NCBI RefSeq assembly: GCF_021190955.1
Contig: NZ_JAIOAO010000003.1
Location: 806,001-870,000, forward strand
Length of the DNA stretch: 64,000 nt
Source: Parachryseolinea silvisoli
GTDB lineage: Bacteria > Bacteroidota > Bacteroidia > Cytophagales > Cyclobacteriaceae
Direction: 5' to 3'
Every line of letters begins with the position of its first letter. Within the stretch, counting starts at the first letter, position 1. The translations under genes and the position numbers were made by a program. Shown here piece by piece: positions 59,680-64,000 of the stretch. The notes under the pieces are model-generated. The model was not told where the DNA came from. It was given only the letters and a program-made list of their open reading frames with translations, and made no database searches.

Positions 59680-61965
59680 ATGAAAGAGTTTTTGAAGCAT
59701 CATCCCTGGCAGATCATCGAAGAAGGTTTTGATCCGCATTATCATACGATCTCCGAAAGTGTCTTTAGCATCGGCAATGGCCAAATGGGCCAACGGGCCA
59801 ATTTCGAGGAGACCTATACCGGCGAGACGCTCCGCGGCAGCTACGTGGCCGGCGTATATTATCCGGACAAAACACGGGTAGGCTGGTGGAAGAATGGCTA
59901 TCCCGAGTATTTTGCCAAGGTGCTGAACGCCCCCAACTGGATCGGGCTTGACCTGCGCGTGGGCAAGCATGTGCTGGACCTGGCGGCATGCAAGGTGGAA
60001 GACTTTCGCCGCGTGCTCGACATGCAGGCGGGTACCTTGTCGCGCAGCTTTGTAGCAACGTTGGCCGATGGCAAGAAACTGCGCGTATCGGCGCAGCGTT
60101 TTTGCAGCATGGCCCGGGGCGAGGTGGGAGCGATCCGATATGCAATCACGCCACTGAACTTTTCCGACCAGGTGACAGTGTCGCTTTTTGTGGATGCCGA
60201 TGTGGTCAACAAAGACTCTAACTACGACGAGAAATTTTGGGAAGAAGTATACAAAGAAGCAGCGGCGGGATCGGCCATCGTGACGGCACAAACGAAAAAG
60301 ACGCTCTTTCATGTCACGACCGGTATGCGGTACGTGATCACGTCGGGAGGGCAGCCTGTGAAGATCGACCGAACCGACATTGTGGAGCGGGAGAAGTTTG
60401 CCGGCAACGCGGTGGTGTTTAATGTCGAACAGGAAAAGGAAGTTGTTATCTATAAATATGCGGCCGTGCTTTCGTCGGAGAATCATGCGAAGAACGCGTT
60501 GGTGACGGCGGGCAAGGAAGTATTGGATAACGCCGTGCGGACAGGGTATGATGCGTTATTGGAAGAGCACCAGAAGGTATGGAAGCATACCTGGGACGTC
60601 TGCGATATCACGATTGAAGGCGACATCGCCGCGCAGCAGGGCATACGGTTCAATATCTTTCAACTGATGCAGACCTATACCGGCAAGGATGAGCGCCTCA
60701 ACATCGGTCCGAAAGGATTTACCGGTGAAAAATATGGCGGCGTGACCTATTGGGATACCGAAGCGTACTGTTTGCCGTTCTTCCTGAGCACGGCCGAGCC
60801 CAAGGTGGCGCGCAACCTGCTGGTGTATCGCTATAAACATTTGCCGAAGGCGATCGAGAATGCACACAAGCTCGGCTTTGTCCAGGGTGCAGCGTTCTAT
60901 CCGTTTGTGACCATGAACGGCGAGGAGTGTCACAACGAGTGGGAGATCACGTTTGAGGAGATTCACCGCACCAGTGCCATGGCCTATGCCATGCGGGATT
61001 ATATTGCGTATACGGGAGACAAGGCTTACCTGGCGGAATACGGCCTGGAGGTGCTGATCGGCATCGCGCGATTCTGGGCACAACGGGTGAACTGGTCGTC
61101 GGACAAGAACAAGTATGTGATCCTGGGCGTGACCGGCCCGAACGAATACGAGAACAACGTTAACAACAACTGGTATACCAACTACCTTGGCGCCTGGACC
61201 CTGCGGTTTACACTGGACGCCATCGACTACGTCAAGAGTGCGTTCGCCATCCGGTTCGGCGAGATCGCCAGCCACATTCACTTTAAGGAAACCGAAGAAA
61301 CCACGAAGTGGCGCGAGATCGTGGAGAAGATGTATTATCCGGAAGACAGCCGGCGCGGTATATTTTTACAACAAGACGGCTTCCTCGACAAGGAGCTGAA
61401 GCGCGTAAGCGATTTGCGTCCGGAGGACCGGCCGTTGAATCAGAAGTGGTCATGGGACCGTATTCTGCGTTCGTGTTTTATCAAGCAGGCTGACGTGCTG
61501 CAGGGCATTTTCTTGTTTGAAGATGACTTCGAAATAGAGGCCATCCGCCGCAACTTTGACTTCTACGAGCCGATGACGGTGCACGAGTCTTCGTTGTCGC
61601 CTTGCGTACACGTGATCCTGGCGTCGAAGCTGGGCTATAAATCCATGGCCTATGATCTCTACCTGCGTACGGCCCGCCTCGACCTGGATGATTACAACAA
61701 CGATACCGAAGACGGCTGTCACATCACGTCCATGGCCGGCACGTGGATGAGCGTTGTAAAAGGCTTTGGCGGCATGCGCGCGAAGAACGATACGCTATAC
61801 TTCACGCCGTTTATTCCCGACCAGTGGACGTCGTATTCGTTCCGGGTTGAGTTCCGCGGACGCGTGATAAAAGTGAAGGTCAGCAAGGACGGTGTTGAGA
61901 CGAAGCTGGAAAGTGGTGCGCCGCTGGAGATACTGGTGAACGATGCAGCGGTGTCGCTGAAATAA
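59680..61965 (+). CDS. GH65 maltose phosphorylase-like glycoside phosphorylase
   Basis: The 761-residue protein has no signal peptide and is cytoplasmic. The N-terminal beta-sandwich begins WQIIEEGFD and contains SIGNGQMGQRANFEE. The (alpha/alpha)6 barrel has YWDTEAYCLPFFL, which contacts phosphate and sugar, and the catalytic acid E489 in VTGPNEYENNVNNNWYTN. The barrel closes with QADVLQG and HESSLSP segments. The NEYENNVNNNWYTN version is that of maltose phosphorylases; trehalose or kojibiose phosphorylase is less likely. It uses phosphate to split maltose into glucose and beta-glucose-1-phosphate. pgmB lies 33 bases upstream. Confidence 0.92.
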   Translation: MKEFLKHHPWQIIEEGFDPHYHTISESVFSIGNGQMGQRANFEETYTGETLRGSYVAGVYYPDKTRVGWWKNGYPEYFAKVLNAPNWIGLDLRVGKHVLDLAACKVEDFRRVLDMQAGTLSRSFVATLADGKKLRVSAQRFCSMARGEVGAIRYAITPLNFSDQVTVSLFVDADVVNKDSNYDEKFWEEVYKEAAAGSAIVTAQTKKTLFHVTTGMRYVITSGGQPVKIDRTDIVEREKFAGNAVVFNVEQEKEVVIYKYAAVLSSENHAKNALVTAGKEVLDNAVRTGYDALLEEHQKVWKHTWDVCDITIEGDIAAQQGIRFNIFQLMQTYTGKDERLNIGPKGFTGEKYGGVTYWDTEAYCLPFFLSTAEPKVARNLLVYRYKHLPKAIENAHKLGFVQGAAFYPFVTMNGEECHNEWEITFEEIHRTSAMAYAMRDYIAYTGDKAYLAEYGLEVLIGIARFWAQRVNWSSDKNKYVILGVTGPNEYENNVNNNWYTNYLGAWTLRFTLDAIDYVKSAFAIRFGEIASHIHFKETEETTKWREIVEKMYYPEDSRRGIFLQQDGFLDKELKRVSDLRPEDRPLNQKWSWDRILRSCFIKQADVLQGIFLFEDDFEIEAIRRNFDFYEPMTVHESSLSPCVHVILASKLGYKSMAYDLYLRTARLDLDDYNNDTEDGCHITSMAGTWMSVVKGFGGMRAKNDTLYFTPFIPDQWTSYSFRVEFRGRVIKVKVSKDGVETKLESGAPLEILVNDAAVSLK

Positions 61966-61995
61966 CGGTTAGAGAAATAGTTTCTGAATATACTT

Positions 61996-63540
61996 ATGCG
62001 AGTTGGTGTTGCGTCCGTACGGTGGATGCGTTGGATTTTTTTGGTGCTTTTGCTGGGATCGGTCATGCCCGTTGCTTATGGGCAATTGGCCGATAATTAC
62101 GCGCCGCGAGGCACGTATGACAGGACTGCCACGGATTTGATCACTCGGATCAACAATCAAGCGCGACGGCAATACACGGTATTGGAAGGAAGCGGCAAGC
62201 CGCCGGCGATCATCAAAGACGCGAAGGCCGAAATGTCAAAAGGTACCCGGATGTTGGTCTCGCTGGTGGAGCACCATATGGTCATCCTTGACGACACGCT
62301 GCACCGGTGGGTGGACGATATTGTAAACACGATCGTGGCCGCGAATGCGTTAAAGCGCAAGCCACAGACGGTGCTGGTCATGAAGAGTACGACGTGCAAC
62401 GCGTATTCGGTAGGGGAGGGCACCATCGTCGTCACGACGGCATTGCTCGCCAACATGCGTACAGACAGCGAGCTTGCGTTTACACTTGCACACGAGATGG
62501 CGCACGAAGAATTGGAGCATGCCAGCCAACGCCTCTTTTATAAGGTCGAGCAGCGCCGTCAGCAAAAATCGAATAAGGTGATCCGGCAGGCAGCGCTGGG
62601 CGAAGTTACCACCGAGGCGATGGATACGCTCCGAAGCCTCGCATATGCCGCGCAGCGCTATTCACGCGAGCATGAGATGCAGGCGGACTCCTTGGGATTG
62701 ATCCTGATGCACCGCGCAGGGTATGACACGTGGGCGAGCTTCGGCGCACTGTCGGCGATCGACTCGGGCGATTATACGAAGGAGCGATTGGGCCGGCGAC
62801 TGTTTAAACCGTTCGAGTTTGCCACGTATCCATTTCAGGAGTATTGGCTCAGTCCGCCGCTGACCATGTATACCCGCCGGCCGCAAGATACCTACTTTTT
62901 TTCGGTCGACTCCCTGCAATCGCACCCTGACATGCTGCTCCGCCAAAAAACATTACTGGAATACCTGCCTTCCAATGCGCCGCAGGACGAATACCCGAGT
63001 CCGGAAGTGAAACATACGATCGCCCTGGCAGCGTTTGCATCGCTGGAAGCGGGCTATGATTTTAAACGGATGGACCAGGCGTTGCTGCGCGCCCTGGAAC
63101 TAAAACACCGGTACCCCCGAAATGTATTTGTCACGAGCTCGATCGCGCGGATACTCATCAAACTGTACCGTTGGAAGGACTATAGCGAACAGCTCTTCCG
63201 CGCCCATGTGCCACTTTATGTTGCCTTCTATGGGGAAGAGCTAAAGTCGGTCAATACATTTCTCAATAACCTGACGTTGCAAGAGCTCGGGGAGCTCGGG
63301 TTTCAATTTCTCAACAACAAAGAAAACTTCAATCCGGCATGCCGTGACCACTACATCCTTTTGTGGCACATCTGCGACCAGACGTGTCGCTACCCGGTGG
63401 CGGCCAAAGTAAAGGAAAACTACGAGAAACGGTTTGGCCGCGACTTGCGGTACGCCGAGATGAAAAGCGGGGCTGCGAAGATCGCTGCGCTCGAACCTTC
63501 GCTTTTTCTTCCCTCGGGCAAACCTCGGCCGCAGCACTGA
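61996..63540 (+). CDS. M48 family metallopeptidase, exported
   Basis: The 514-residue protein has a signal peptide (WMRWIFLVLLLGSVMPVAYGQ). The peptidase domain holds the zinc motif HEMAHEELEH with H166, E167 and H170, and the third ligand E227 in REHEMQADSLG, the normal M48 arrangement. The remaining 250 residues are helical without recognised repeats. Family members of this soluble form (BepA/LoiP-like) act in envelope quality control. It lies 30 bases after the GH65 gene on the same strand, but the function gives no reason to link it to maltose use. Confidence 0.85.
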   Translation: MRVGVASVRWMRWIFLVLLLGSVMPVAYGQLADNYAPRGTYDRTATDLITRINNQARRQYTVLEGSGKPPAIIKDAKAEMSKGTRMLVSLVEHHMVILDDTLHRWVDDIVNTIVAANALKRKPQTVLVMKSTTCNAYSVGEGTIVVTTALLANMRTDSELAFTLAHEMAHEELEHASQRLFYKVEQRRQQKSNKVIRQAALGEVTTEAMDTLRSLAYAAQRYSREHEMQADSLGLILMHRAGYDTWASFGALSAIDSGDYTKERLGRRLFKPFEFATYPFQEYWLSPPLTMYTRRPQDTYFFSVDSLQSHPDMLLRQKTLLEYLPSNAPQDEYPSPEVKHTIALAAFASLEAGYDFKRMDQALLRALELKHRYPRNVFVTSSIARILIKLYRWKDYSEQLFRAHVPLYVAFYGEELKSVNTFLNNLTLQELGELGFQFLNNKENFNPACRDHYILLWHICDQTCRYPVAAKVKENYEKRFGRDLRYAEMKSGAAKIAALEPSLFLPSGKPRPQH

Positions 63541-63670
63541 TTCGTTGCGCTCCGGCGCTCCGGTTAAACGCTTTGACAGTCTATCCACCCGGGCTTACAG
63601 TTCAGTCACATAAATTACAATCCGGAGGGGTCAACGGCTACTTTTCGGATGTATTCATCAAACATCGACT

Positions 63671-64000
63671 ATGAACTTCGAATTGTTTCTCCGGGCGACA
63701 CTGATCGTTCACATTGCAGGCGGTACGGCAGCCCTGGTAAGCGGCCTGGTAGCGATGCTTACCCAGAAAGGCGGACGGGCACACCGTCGTGCGGGTATTG
63801 TGTATTTTGCCGGAATGTCGGCTGTCTTTGTCAGTGCGGTGATCCTTTCCATTGCCGGGAATAACATCTTCTTATTGCTGGTCGGCTTCTTCAGTTACTA
63901 CCTGACCGTGCGCGGTTATCGCATCCTCTACCTGAAAAACCTGCCGGCAGGTCAAAAGCCTACCACGGTGGACTGGCTGATCACCGGCGTGGCGAGCCTC
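63671..64000 (+). CDS. DUF2306-type integral membrane protein (3' partial)
   Basis: The ATG at 63671 opens a frame that runs out of the window after 110 codons. Three hydrophobic segments are seen: ATLIVHIAGGTAALVSGLVAML, IVYFAGMSAVFVSAVILSIAG, and NIFLLLVGFFSYYLTVRGYR. A basic KGGRAHRRAG loop lies between the first two. The HIxxGxxAL start and RAHRRAG loop are typical of DUF2306 proteins, predicted membrane proteins with possible haem or redox links and no settled function. The family call is fair because less than half the protein is visible. Confidence 0.65.
   Translation, partial: MNFELFLRATLIVHIAGGTAALVSGLVAMLTQKGGRAHRRAGIVYFAGMSAVFVSAVILSIAGNNIFLLLVGFFSYYLTVRGYRILYLKNLPAGQKPTTVDWLITGVASL

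Noticed and set aside
1-64000. CRISPR arrays, tRNA or rRNA genes, insertion sequences
   Set aside because: No direct-repeat arrays, no cloverleaf-like sequences noticed in gaps, and no transposase-like proteins among the frames.

Overview
The window looks like chromosomal DNA of a Bacteroidota bacterium, most likely of the order Cytophagales; the order is an inference. The grounds are two SusC/SusD outer-membrane import pairs, a FecR anti-sigma factor with a DUF4974 tail, T9SS-type C-terminal sorting domains of both the A and B kind, many lipoproteins, ASPIC/UnbV FG-GAP proteins, and promoter boxes that fit TAnnTTTG better than E. coli -10 boxes. I found no rRNA, tRNA, CRISPR array, insertion sequence or phage gene. 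Both ends of the window cut through a gene.

Region 1 (1-13330) is a polymorphic-toxin locus. Four translationally coupled or nearly abutting + strand genes encode YD/RHS-type shell proteins. The last (6209-10753) fuses leucine-rich repeats, an Ig-like domain, YD repeats, a LamG-like jelly roll and an RHS-associated core to a WHH-type HNH/Endo VII nuclease tip. A visibly AT-rich cassette of small genes follows: a SUKH immunity protein, an Imm11-like immunity gene broken in an eight-T run, a truncated second SUKH copy joined to a coding remnant in another frame, and two unrecognised small proteins.

Region 2 (13390-25000) holds housekeeping and envelope genes: a Crp/Fnr regulator with an epimerase, a DUF3857/transglutaminase membrane protein, two orphan small proteins, the conserved tesA-ybbA-ybbP arrangement, and a DUF1223-DUF2911 pair.

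Region 3 (25097-42005) has a large SBBP/PKD surface protein with a type B sorting domain. A periplasmic GH13 enzyme is divergent from a SusC/SusD pair and is likely a maltodextrin system. A strong terminator separates these from two tandem ASPIC/UnbV lipoproteins of about 1100 residues.

Region 4 (42173-56903) is a signal-transducing SusC/SusD locus: FecR, a SusC with an STN domain, SusD, an HExxH lipoprotein, two DUF4302 lipoproteins, a lipocalin-like lipoprotein, a BNR/MBG secreted protein and a lipoprotein with a collagen-like stretch. An ECF sigma factor lies at the far end, behind its own terminator and promoter.

Region 5 (56997-61965) is a cytoplasmic maltose phosphorolysis operon: ROK kinase, PfkB kinase, beta-phosphoglucomutase and GH65 phosphorylase. 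It could consume what the GH13/SusCD system brings in. An M48 protease and the start of a DUF2306-type membrane protein close the window.
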